From Bacteroidota bacterium (lineage in GTDB: Bacteria; Bacteroidota; Bacteroidia; Bacteroidales; FEN-979): a stretch of DNA of 40,499 nt. Shown here piece after piece: positions 30,251 through 37,564 of the stretch. The notes below the pieces were generated by a model. It saw nothing but the letters and a program-made list of their open reading frames with translations. It did no database searches and was not told the origin of the DNA. The stretch covers positions 1 through 40,499 of the forward strand of contig JAPLDL010000009.1 of assembly GCA_026391735.1 (NCBI GenBank). The letters are read 5' to 3'. The stretch's first letter is position 1. Each line of letters opens with the position of its first letter. The position numbers and the translations under genes are program-made.

Positions 30251-30691
30251 TCAATACTCAACAATAGCCCCTTTATTTGGAGATAATTTCATACTATAAA
30301 AATCAAAGATTGCACAGTTTTTACTTTTAAATTTTTTTTCTGTGGGAATACCTCGCTCATCTAACGGCAACTTTCTATTAAAATGAAATTTTGAAGTATC
30401 AATTGTTATTTCTATAATCTCAGAGTTATTTATTGTAACATCCCAAAGATATTTTTCTTTCCAGCAAATATATAATTGATCTCTTAAAGGGTCAATATTT
30501 TGCATATTTAATTTAATAAATTCAGAGTTAGGCAGTTTTTTGTGCATACCATTTACTAGATAGCGGTACTGATCAACATTAAATATAGTAATACATTGCG
30601 TCCTGTCTGGAGAAAAGAAATGTAAAACTTTTGTTTTCCCACACCCACTTAAAAATATCAATGCGAATAAAATTAAAAGATACTTTTTCAT
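30251..30691 (-). CDS. Small hypothetical lipoprotein
   Basis: A 146-residue protein with a classic lipoprotein signal (MKKYLLILFALIFLSGC, Cys at 17). The mature region is rich in Lys, Asn and aromatic residues with no recognised domain. Base composition is clearly more AT-rich than in the flanking core genes, suggesting acquisition. An IS21 element ends only 8 bp before the ATG: 12 bp separate the element end from the start, 4 of them the target duplication. The native promoter has therefore been displaced and expression would depend on the element. Confidence 0.65.
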   Translation of the reverse strand: MKKYLLILFALIFLSGCGKTKVLHFFSPDRTQCITIFNVDQYRYLVNGMHKKLPNSEFIKLNMQNIDPLRDQLYICWKEKYLWDVTINNSEIIEITIDTSKFHFNRKLPLDERGIPTEKKFKSKNCAIFDFYSMKLSPNKGAIVEY

Positions 30692-30699
30692 TTATCGTC

Positions 30700-30703
30700 G
30701 TAA
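30700..30703 (+). repeat. Target site duplication GTAA, left copy
   Basis: GTAA directly outside the left TG end of the IS21 element, matched by GTAA at 33443-33446. Four bp is a usual IS21-family duplication length. Confidence 0.75.
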
Positions 30704-30756
30704 TGGAAAAGCCACTCAAAGTGACCCCCTTTGGCCGGTGGATTTTGACCACCCCC
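30704..30756 (+). repeat. IS21 left terminal inverted repeat with TGACC motifs
   Basis: Aligned to the reverse complement of 33389-33442, this end matches through TGGAAAA, TCAAA, TGACCCCC, GGCCGGTG and TGACCACCCCC with one indel. A further TTGACCACCCCC copy follows inside at about 30770-30781. Confidence 0.85.
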
Positions 30757-30865
30757 TGGCCGATTTAAATTGACCACCCCCTATTTGACCTGATTTTGAT
30801 CATAATTCTGTCCCTGTTTCCAGTTATACAAATATACTTTTTCTTTTCCTATTTCATTTTTTAAG

Positions 30866-31606
30866 TTAATTCAGAAGGATCTGGTGTTTACGCAGTGATT
30901 CACCAATTAGTTCGATCCGGTGTGCATTGTGAACAATACGGTCAAGCACTGCATCTGCAATGGTTTGTTAGCCGATGATATCATGCCATTGTAGAACCGG
31001 CAGTTGTGATGTAATGATGGTAGAGCGTTTGCCATGCCGGTCTTCAATAATGTCCAGTAATGTTGCCCTGTTCTGATTATCGAAAGGTTGGATGCCAAAA
31101 TCGTCCAGGATCAGCAGGTCCTGTTTCTCGATCTTGGCGATCTCGCGCATGATCGAACCATCAACTTTAGCTACCTTGAGCATAGAAAAGAGTTTGGCGG
31201 TATTGGCATAAAAGACCTTATAACCAAGCATGCAGGCCTGGTTACCGATAGCAGAAGCGATATAGCTTTTGCCTATACCTGTACTTCCGGTAATGAGGAT
31301 ATTCTCAGCTTTACCGATAAAGGCACATTCTGCAAAACGGTACATCTGGTTCTTATCCAGGTTTCGGTTGATATCAAAGTGAACCTCCTCGATATTGGCT
31401 TTATAACGGAACCGGGCATTACGGATACGCCGTTCAGTACGACGGTTACAGCGATCATCCCATTCACTGTTGACCAGGAACTCAACCATTTCATCTGCTG
31501 TAAAATGATCTTTGTTACCATTTTCAAGGCTGGTCTGGAAGGCACGGGCCATGCCATGCAGCTTCATTTGTTTCATTCGTTGTAAGTTTTTTTCATTCAT
31601 GATCAA
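30866..31606 (-). pseudogene. istB: IS21 helper ATPase IstB with in-frame stop
   Basis: IstB is the AAA+ ATPase that loads target DNA for the IS21 transposase. The Walker A GSTGIGKSYIASAI and Walker B LLILDDFG are present. The frame stops at a TAA (30968-30970) after LPVLQWHDIIG. Reading on in the same frame continues the family C-terminus ([20 protein letters not shown] to RKHQILLN) up to a TAA at 30866. A single G-to-T change turning GAA (Glu) into TAA explains it. About 33 C-terminal residues are lost, so activity may be reduced or absent. A sequencing error is the alternative. The start may be 31606 or 31600 (MNEKNLQRMKQ). Confidence 0.85.
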
Positions 31607-31632
31607 GGGATTTAGGGTTAATAAAACAAGTA

Positions 31633-31680
31633 GCCACTCGCTGATCCAGTATCTGTAACAGACCTGAACCAGTGAGTGGC
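31633..31680. other. Stem-loop between istA and istB
   Basis: GCCACTCGCTG (31633-31643) pairs with CAGTGAGTGGC (31670-31680) over 11 positions with one G-T wobble. It fills the 83-bp gap between istA and istB. It could modulate istB expression relative to istA, replacing the overlap seen in many IS21 elements. Confidence 0.5.
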
Positions 31681-31689
31681 CGGGATTTA

Positions 31690-33237
31690 TCAGGCATAAT
31701 ATATACCACCTCGTATATTTACATGAACCGGCATGATGGGTTTTTCCTGTTCATGATCCAGAGGTTCGGCTTCAAGCCGTTTGTTGAGGATCGTGACGAT
31801 GGTTTTGTAACTATAATCGCCGAAGTACTGGGCACGGCGGCAAGCAGCATTGAGTCTTTCCTTTCCTGCCCGGGCAGCTAATGAAAGGATGCCCTGACAG
31901 GTTCGATAGGCCTGCTCGGGATGCTGCCGTTTGCCAAGGATCTCGATGATGTAACTCCGGGTATCTTCACCAATAGCTGCGGCCCGTTCAATAAATTTCT
32001 CGGGGGTCCAATCAGTCATGAAGTTATGTTTTGAGGCAAGGTGATTGGGGTCTGTTGTATATAGGAAGGGTCGCGGGTCCCGCTTATGTGAAGCGATTCG
32101 TTCATTGCGGTAATAGATGTCAACACTATAGGTATTGTATAGCACATTGACCCGTTTACCGATATAATGATAGGGAACGCTGTAATAATGTTTATCTTCA
32201 CCCAAACAGATGTGATTGTTCTTCATCACGGTAGCCACCCGTTTAGACTTGATCCCGTAACGGAACAGTGGTAGCGGCTGAAGAGCAGGACGCTCGATCT
32301 CTTCAAACAACTGTGTTCGGCTGTAGTTCCGCCCCTGGAACCAACGGTTATTATGTGCCTCAAGCGCAATCAGGATGGCCCTGTTGAGATCTTCCAGCGA
32401 ACTGTAGGTGTTTTGTCTGACTGCAGGGTAGATCGTCGTATAGCTGATCTTTACGGCCCCTTCCACCAACGCCTTGTGCCGTGGCTTGTAGGGTCCTGCA
32501 GGCAAGGCGGCCATGCCATAATGTTCCACAAAGTCACGGAAGGTCTCGTTCAGCGTGGGTTCATACCGGTCACTTTTAATCACAGCGGCTTTCAGGTTAT
32601 CCGGAACGATGGCCAGGGGAACACCTCCAAAATAATGCAATGCGTTCTCGCAACCCCGGATGAAGTTCTCCTTTTGCTGATTCATCATGGCTTCCACGTA
32701 GGTCAGCTGGCTTGAGCCAAGGATTGCTATGAAGACTTCAACCTTAATGACCTCGCCGGTCAATGGATCGACCAGGGATAATTTATCCCCGGCAAAGTCA
32801 ACATACATCTTATCCCCCGCTTTATGTTCGATATGCATCGTTGCATTGACCCGTTGGGCCCATATGCGATAGATGACTTTAAACTGAGAAAGCCCATATC
32901 CGTCGGGGTATTGAACCCGATACTCTTCCCATAAGCGACGTCTTGTGTAGCCCTTCTTGATTTTCTTCTCCATATCGGGGAAAAGATCAATCAAGGTTCT
33001 TAATCGTTCATCAGGCTCATACGCTGGTTTTGCAGCAAACTGCTCTTCCAGTTCTTTGTCTGTTAATGCCAACAGTTCCTCTACGGACCGGTTCATGGCC
33101 ATAAACTGCCGGATGTAGCTTTTTACTGTGTTACGGGTAACTCCTGCCCGAAGGCTGATTTTCTTCTTGCCGACACCCTCAGAGTGCCATTGCAAAATTT
33201 GTTTTACTTTCGTCATACGAATTGGTTTATTTGACAT
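31690..33237 (-). CDS. istA: IS21 family transposase IstA
   Basis: A 515-residue DDE transposase. The N-terminus holds a helix-turn-helix (GVGKKKISLRAGVTRNTVKSYI). The catalytic core has Asp in MYVDFAGDKLSLVDP, Asp in LAIVPDNLKAAV and Glu in HKALVEGAVKISYTTI. The C-terminal segment (VPYHYIGKRVNVLY) is the usual beta-barrel part. I use MSNKPIRMTKV at 33237; a further 13 codons upstream are open but lie close to the element's inner end repeats. Apparently intact. Confidence 0.93.
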   Translation of the reverse strand: MSNKPIRMTKVKQILQWHSEGVGKKKISLRAGVTRNTVKSYIRQFMAMNRSVEELLALTDKELEEQFAAKPAYEPDERLRTLIDLFPDMEKKIKKGYTRRRLWEEYRVQYPDGYGLSQFKVIYRIWAQRVNATMHIEHKAGDKMYVDFAGDKLSLVDPLTGEVIKVEVFIAILGSSQLTYVEAMMNQQKENFIRGCENALHYFGGVPLAIVPDNLKAAVIKSDRYEPTLNETFRDFVEHYGMAALPAGPYKPRHKALVEGAVKISYTTIYPAVRQNTYSSLEDLNRAILIALEAHNNRWFQGRNYSRTQLFEEIERPALQPLPLFRYGIKSKRVATVMKNNHICLGEDKHYYSVPYHYIGKRVNVLYNTYSVDIYYRNERIASHKRDPRPFLYTTDPNHLASKHNFMTDWTPEKFIERAAAIGEDTRSYIIEILGKRQHPEQAYRTCQGILSLAARAGKERLNAACRRAQYFGDYSYKTIVTILNKRLEAEPLDHEQEKPIMPVHVNIRGGIYYA

Positions 33238-33388
33238 GATTAATGAATTTGGTAACAATACTTTTACCGCATTCAATCAAAAATGTCGCAAAACAGGGGG
33301 AAGAATCGTATGATCAACGGGGGGTCAATTTGCTCCGGCCAGGGGGTGGTCAGTTTGAATCGGCCAGAAGCCAGTTTTAGGTCTTTTT

Positions 33389-33442
33389 GGGGGTGGTCAG
33401 TTTACACCGGCCTAAGGGGGGTCAATTTGACCGTTTTTTCCA
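33389..33442 (+). repeat. IS21 right terminal inverted repeat
   Basis: Reverse complement begins TGGAAAAAACGG and matches the left end as described there. Two more TGACC(A)CCCCC copies lie inside at about 33305-33356 (minus orientation). Confidence 0.85.
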
Positions 33443-33446
33443 GTAA
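33443..33446 (+). repeat. Target site duplication GTAA, right copy
   Basis: Second copy of GTAA immediately outside the CA end of the IS21 element. Confidence 0.75.
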
Positions 33447-33543
33447 ATACATCAATTAAAGACTTCGGCCCTATAAAAATGAATATTAATATTATAGGCA
33501 ATCCCAATAATCAAGGAGAATGAATTGTCCACAAAGATAAAAT

Positions 33544-34167
33544 ATGATGAAATTTATTATTTGTTCACTAATATTAATTAACGTTTTTTCTTTTGATTCT
33601 TTTTTACTAGGTGAAAATGAATCGATTAATTTAAACCTAAACTTCAATGCAGATTCAATAGAAATAAACAATTTTATACCTGATACATCCATTAATGGCA
33701 AATTATTCTTAAATAATCCTCACTCAATAGAAATGGCATTTGGAAATATCATGGCTAACTTGAATAAGGATGAGAATTTTGCATATATCTATATATTAAA
33801 TGTATCGAAGCAAGAATATCTAAAACTTGTATTTTTCCCAGGAAATACTATTAATTCTATAAGTCAATTTGAAGTAGGCTATGTATCTTCGATTCCCAAT
33901 CGAAATATGAAAAGAACTGTAGAAATGCTTTCTTTTATAACAGAGAATAAAATTCAGTTAGGAATGACTAAAGAAGAAATAATAGAAATAAAAGGGAAAG
34001 GATTTATCGAATTGAAGGAAGGGAAAGCACAAATCATCAGATATGTATTGAAAAGCTTTGATAAATCATCTTTCTTAAAGAGATATAATATGCCAGTTTA
34101 TTTAGAAGAATTTTGGATAAAAGACAATAAACTAATAAAATATCACTTCGGATTTGAATACCCATGA
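33544..34167 (+). CDS. AT-rich secreted hypothetical protein
   Basis: A 207-residue protein with an N-terminal hydrophobic signal (MKFIICSLILINVFSFDSF), start at 33544 or at the next ATG 33547. A segment near residues 137-150 (IQLGMTKEEIIEIKGKG) resembles the G-M-T-x-x-E-V pattern of BamE/OmlA-like periplasmic domains, but the match is weak. No other motif is recognised. Strong A/T bias sets it apart from the genes beyond 34.8 kb. It was probably divergent from the 30251-30691 lipoprotein before the IS21 element inserted between them. Confidence 0.6.
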   Translation: MMKFIICSLILINVFSFDSFLLGENESINLNLNFNADSIEINNFIPDTSINGKLFLNNPHSIEMAFGNIMANLNKDENFAYIYILNVSKQEYLKLVFFPGNTINSISQFEVGYVSSIPNRNMKRTVEMLSFITENKIQLGMTKEEIIEIKGKGFIELKEGKAQIIRYVLKSFDKSSFLKRYNMPVYLEEFWIKDNKLIKYHFGFEYP

Positions 34168-34224
34168 GTCAATTTGTTAAATACAAAATGTATATTCTCC
34201 AATGCCGAAAATGCACACTTTCCG

Positions 34225-34390
34225 CTAATCTTTTACAGCGTTCAGAGTAAGCCAACTATAATGTTCGGGATCGACCACCTTGGCGTAATCGCTTTCGATG
34301 AAACGATTTGCCAACTGAATATATTTATTCCGATAATCGTTCAGAAAATCCAAACGTCCGGTAATATTGAGGCCTATATACTTAAGCTTA
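34225..34390 (-). pseudogene. 3' remnant of a minus-strand gene
   Basis: The minus strand reads KYIGLNITGRLDFLNDY, then KYIQLANRFIESDYAKVV and DPEHYSWLTLNAVKD before a TAG at 34225-34227. Codon choice is GC-balanced like the core genome, unlike its AT-rich surroundings. An in-frame TGA lies just upstream (about 34390), and no start is in context. It looks like the conserved C-terminal end (about 54 residues) of a larger protein whose 5' part is gone. Family not recognised. Confidence 0.5.
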
Positions 34391-34801
34391 CATCATGGTT
34401 TAGATTTTGTCATTGGCTATAACTCGATAAAAAGAGAAACTAATAAGATTACTTATAATGGGAATAGGAATCACTACTTTATAAATTGGTTTGGGTGGAA
34501 ATCTTCTGGAGAAAGTTCTAAAATTTATTATAACTGGTGGGACCTAAAATTAATCCCAAGTTATCACATTATTTTAGATTCTTTGTCAAATAGTCAAACT
34601 AAAATAACGATTGAAAGTTTTCCGAAAGTTGAAGCTGGGACAGATTTTTCGTTAAATCATATACAACCCTATATTACATCTCGCAAGGTTAATGTAAAGC
34701 CTAGCACCGTTGAAGAGTATGAGATTATAAGGATGATTGGAGAGCGATGTGGAGAAAAAAAATTACCATCCGCTAGCAAAGATCTCCACTTCGGGCAATA
34801 A
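34367..34801 (+). pseudogene. Probable 5'-truncated hypothetical protein
   Basis: The frame is open from a TTG at 34367 but protein-like sequence starts only near 34390 (HHGLDFVIGYNSIKRE). It continues to SKIYYNWWDLKLIPS, ESFPKVEAGTDFSL and the end ASKDLHFGQ. There is no signal peptide, good start or leader. The 5' boundary coincides with the 5' boundary of the opposite-strand remnant at 34225-34390, so a rearrangement joined two truncated genes here. It could instead be an intact small gene with a poor start. Confidence 0.4.
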
Positions 34802-34806
34802 TGAAA

Positions 34807-36192
34807 TTAGTCTACCGTCACAATCCCGATAGGCTTGGCATCCTGCCAGGCGCCTCGGGTGAAATCAGGGACTTCAACGGAATTCCCCCGGTTGTTTACT
34901 GAAATATTGCTTAGCTCGACAATGGATGACCAGGTCGCGGCATCGTAAACATCCTGGTCGAGTGGAAGGCCTTTGCGGAGGCAGTAAGAAAGTCGGGAAT
35001 CCATGATGAAATCCATACCTCCATGGCCGCCGACCTGTTTGGCTTTTTCACCGATTTTGGTTGTGAGGGGATGTTCATACTGTTCCATCAACTTTTTGAG
35101 ATCTTCGTCTTTCAGCCATTCATGGGCCTTGGGTTCGAGGGCAATCTGTTCGATGGGCCATTTACGGGCCATGCCTTTCGTTCCGCTTATGAGATGGATG
35201 CGGCTATAAGGACGCGGACTGGTTGTGTCATGCTGCACCATAATGGTCTTTCCGTTTACTGTGCGGATGACCGTGGTGTTCATATCACCCAGTGCGTAGG
35301 TCTGGCGAGCCTCAGGGCTGTCGGCCCCCAGCTTCTCCTTTGCGTAAAGACTCATACCGACCTGGTTGGTCGACATGGAATTCAGATAATCCATGCGGTC
35401 GCCGCGGTTGATGCACATGATCTGCGCAACCGGACCGAGTCCGTGGGTAGGATAAGGGTTCCCGTTATGGTTCCGGCTGAACTTCAGCCTCCACATACCG
35501 GCATAGCCTTTTTCTTTGTCAAACTTGAGCCAGCGCAGATCATGGATATATGAACCCTCCCCATGCATGATTTCGCCGAAAACCCCCTGACGGGCCATAT
35601 TCAGGGTATTCAGCTCGAAGAAATCATAACAGCAATTTTCAAGCATCATGCAATGCTTCTGAGTTTCCTCGGCGGTATTCACCAGTTCCCAGCATTCTTC
35701 AAGGGATGTTGCAGCAGGAACTTCGGTAGCTGCATGTTTGCCGTGCTTCATGGCAAAAACTGAAACAGGAGTATGCAACAGCCATGGAGTACAGCTGTAT
35801 ACCAGGTCAACTTCTTTCTGCTGGCAGAGGTTCATCCAGTCCTCTTCCCCTTTGGAATAGCCTACCGGCTCTTTCCTTCCTGCATCGGTTACAATTTTTT
35901 TCCCCTGGACAACCCGCCCGGGAATGACATCGCATAAGGCCACCACCTCCAAGCCATCCACATACATCAACCTGCCCAAAGTATCCATTCCACGCATCCC
36001 CAGTCCGACCAGGCCAATGCGAACCGTTTTCAAAGGTTCGGTGGTTAGCCCCATAACGCTTTTTCCCTTTTGTTCGGGAGCCGTAAGCCGGATGGAACTG
36101 GTATTCGAAGCAAAACTGCTGAAATCAGCAAGCGTAGCAGCGGCAATCCCTGCGGCTGCAGTCCTGAGGAAATTACGTCGGTTGGTTTTCAT
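34807..36192 (-). CDS. GH109-type Gfo/Idh/MocA family protein, Tat-exported
   Basis: A 461-residue protein beginning with a twin-arginine signal (TNRRNFLRTAAAGIAAATLA). The Rossmann NAD site is VRIGLVGLGMRGMDTLGRL (about 57-75), followed by VVALCDV and the C-terminal Gfo/Idh/MocA domain with EVPAATSLEECWELV and GEGSYIHDLRW. This architecture matches family 109 glycoside hydrolases (alpha-N-acetylgalactosaminidase), which use bound NAD in a retained redox mechanism. Export to the periplasm as a folded, cofactor-loaded protein explains the Tat signal. The exact sugar is inferred only. Confidence 0.88.
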   Translation of the reverse strand: MKTNRRNFLRTAAAGIAAATLADFSSFASNTSSIRLTAPEQKGKSVMGLTTEPLKTVRIGLVGLGMRGMDTLGRLMYVDGLEVVALCDVIPGRVVQGKKIVTDAGRKEPVGYSKGEEDWMNLCQQKEVDLVYSCTPWLLHTPVSVFAMKHGKHAATEVPAATSLEECWELVNTAEETQKHCMMLENCCYDFFELNTLNMARQGVFGEIMHGEGSYIHDLRWLKFDKEKGYAGMWRLKFSRNHNGNPYPTHGLGPVAQIMCINRGDRMDYLNSMSTNQVGMSLYAKEKLGADSPEARQTYALGDMNTTVIRTVNGKTIMVQHDTTSPRPYSRIHLISGTKGMARKWPIEQIALEPKAHEWLKDEDLKKLMEQYEHPLTTKIGEKAKQVGGHGGMDFIMDSRLSYCLRKGLPLDQDVYDAATWSSIVELSNISVNNRGNSVEVPDFTRGAWQDAKPIGIVTVD

Positions 36193-36284
36193 AAACCCGG
36201 GTTATTGAAAAGTTGGAAATATTCAGTGCAATAATAGAAGTCCGGCCGATAGCCAGTGATGCAAACTTACAAAAACTTCATTGT

Positions 36285-37370
36285 TCATTTTGTAAACAAA
36301 GTAAAAAGTGGTGTGTTGATGTAATAATTCCCCACACCTAATTTCTTCTTGCTTAAAAAGCCATCCGCCGAAAGAGTATTCAGATAATTGGAAGCTGTGA
36401 TCCTTGAGACTTTCAGATCATTCTGAATGAATTCAATTTTCGTATAAGGATGCCTGAACAGGTTGTTGATCAGTTCCTGGCTGTAGAATTTGTAATTCTC
36501 CCTGATACGATGCTTATAATCCATCATGAGGTCTTTTATTTCAAGGATCAGTTCGGTTGTTTGAATTGATGTTTCCTCAATACCATCCAGCATGAACAAC
36601 AGCCAGGGTTCCCATTCGGACTTCTGTCTTACATTCTGAAGCAGTCGGTAATATTCGGCCTTGTGTTCAATGATGTAACGGCTCAGGTAAAGGATTGGAA
36701 TGTTTAAAAGTGATTTTTGTACCAGATACAGGATGTTTATGATTCTCCCGGTTCGGCCGTTGCCATCAAAGAAGGGATGAATGCTCTCGAACTGAAAATG
36801 GATCACAGCCATCTTAACCAAAGGATCGGCATCGCTGAGCGAGTCATCATTAATATACTTCACCAGGTTTGACATTGCTTTCACGATTTCGCCGGGATCC
36901 TGGGGGGGTGTAAAAACAATCCTGCCTGTGCTTGCATTTTTGAGGACCGCCCCGGGAACTTTACGAAAACCCGCCTGGTTTTGTTCAAGAGTTGCCTGGA
37001 TCTGGAGAATGTGATTTGAGGTTAATAAGCCGTTTTTCGATACCAGGGAAAAGCCTTTTTTAAGGGCGGAAACATAATTTTGGACCTCCTTGGCAGCAAT
37101 TGTCAATGATCCGGCAAAATTCAGGCCGGCCTTGAATAATTCATCATGTGTTGTAATGATGTTTTCAACCGCAGAACTGTCTTTAGCTTCCTGCAGCCCA
37201 AGAGTATTCAGCAATATAGCCTGGTTGGGAATCGTCCCGGCAATTCCTTTCATTTCGGCCAGGGCACGATGTACCGAAGGCAGCTTCTTCAGTACCTTTC
37301 TTGTTTCCAGATCACTTTCAGGAGGGAGTAAATCAACTTCCCAGGATAGTGTCGAAGAAATTTTTTTCAT
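36285..37370 (-). CDS. Fic family protein (class II) with C-terminal winged helix
   Basis: A 361-residue protein. The Fic core motif HPFFDGNGRTGR (198-209) is complete, so AMP transfer from ATP to a target hydroxyl is expected. An N-terminal inhibitory helix motif [S/T]xxxE[G/N] is present as SSAVEN at 65-70, which marks class II, self-inhibited Fic proteins. Residues about 290-350 form a winged helix (INNLFRHPYTKIEFI, then LKVSRITASNYLNTLSADGFL). The wing suggests DNA binding, and the promoter has matching palindromes (37411-37482), so autoregulation is likely. No separate antitoxin gene is adjacent. Confidence 0.92.
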   Translation of the reverse strand: MKKISSTLSWEVDLLPPESDLETRKVLKKLPSVHRALAEMKGIAGTIPNQAILLNTLGLQEAKDSSAVENIITTHDELFKAGLNFAGSLTIAAKEVQNYVSALKKGFSLVSKNGLLTSNHILQIQATLEQNQAGFRKVPGAVLKNASTGRIVFTPPQDPGEIVKAMSNLVKYINDDSLSDADPLVKMAVIHFQFESIHPFFDGNGRTGRIINILYLVQKSLLNIPILYLSRYIIEHKAEYYRLLQNVRQKSEWEPWLLFMLDGIEETSIQTTELILEIKDLMMDYKHRIRENYKFYSQELINNLFRHPYTKIEFIQNDLKVSRITASNYLNTLSADGFLSKKKLGVGNYYINTPLFTLFTK

Positions 37371-37410
37371 ATGTTTTGCTTTTCTGATTTCCTGTACAAA
37401 TCAAATCCTA

Positions 37411-37482
37411 TTTGTATAGAAAATCGAAATATCTTTGCAAAGATAATCAATTATGTATAGAAAATCAAGTTTTCTATACATA
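37411..37482 (-). promoter_or_regulatory. fic promoter embedded in palindromic operators
   Basis: On the minus strand a perfect -7 box TATCTTTG (37445 to 37438) and a CTTG -33 box (37469 to 37466) are separated by 20 bp. The -33 box is the centre of a 13-bp-arm inverted repeat (37452-37482; arm TATGTATAGAAAA). A third copy of the half-site, identical over TGTATAGAAAATC, lies at 37413-37425, 41 bp from its partner. The -7 box is itself half of a 16-bp perfect palindrome (37430-37445). Occupied operators would cover the whole promoter. Confidence 0.7.
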
Positions 37483-37537
37483 TGATTGCGAGCGAAAGCG
37501 GCGGTGTGAAGATGCCGGCCGGAGTAAGATTTTTTCT

Positions 37538-37545
37538 TACATTTG
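37538..37545 (+). promoter_or_regulatory. Candidate glyS -7 box
   Basis: TACATTTG fits TAnnTTTG exactly and lies 19 bp before the glyS ATG. No clear -33 box is seen about 20 bp upstream. Confidence 0.45.
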
Positions 37546-37564
37546 CGCCCTATTTATAAGTCAG

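Larger units (their letters stand above)
30704..33442 (-). mobile_element. IS21-family insertion sequence, complete, 2739 bp
   Basis: The element carries istA then istB on the minus strand. The ends begin TGGAAAA and finish in the complementary TTTTCCA, giving the TG...CA ends expected for IS21. The ends are related imperfect inverted repeats of about 53 bp. Each end also holds several copies of a TTGACCACCCCC-type motif with GGCCGG between, as expected for multiple transposase binding sites. A 4-bp GTAA duplication flanks the element. istB has an internal stop, so the copy may not move without help. Confidence 0.9.

Noticed and set aside
36285..37370. Fic as half of a classical toxin-antitoxin pair
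   Set aside because: The inhibitory SxxxEN helix is within the same protein and no small antitoxin gene is adjacent.
37412..37564. N-terminal extension of the glyS frame through the fic operators
   Set aside because: The open frame upstream of 37565 encodes low-quality Cys/Lys-rich sequence over the palindromes; the family starts at MANNEELFKK.
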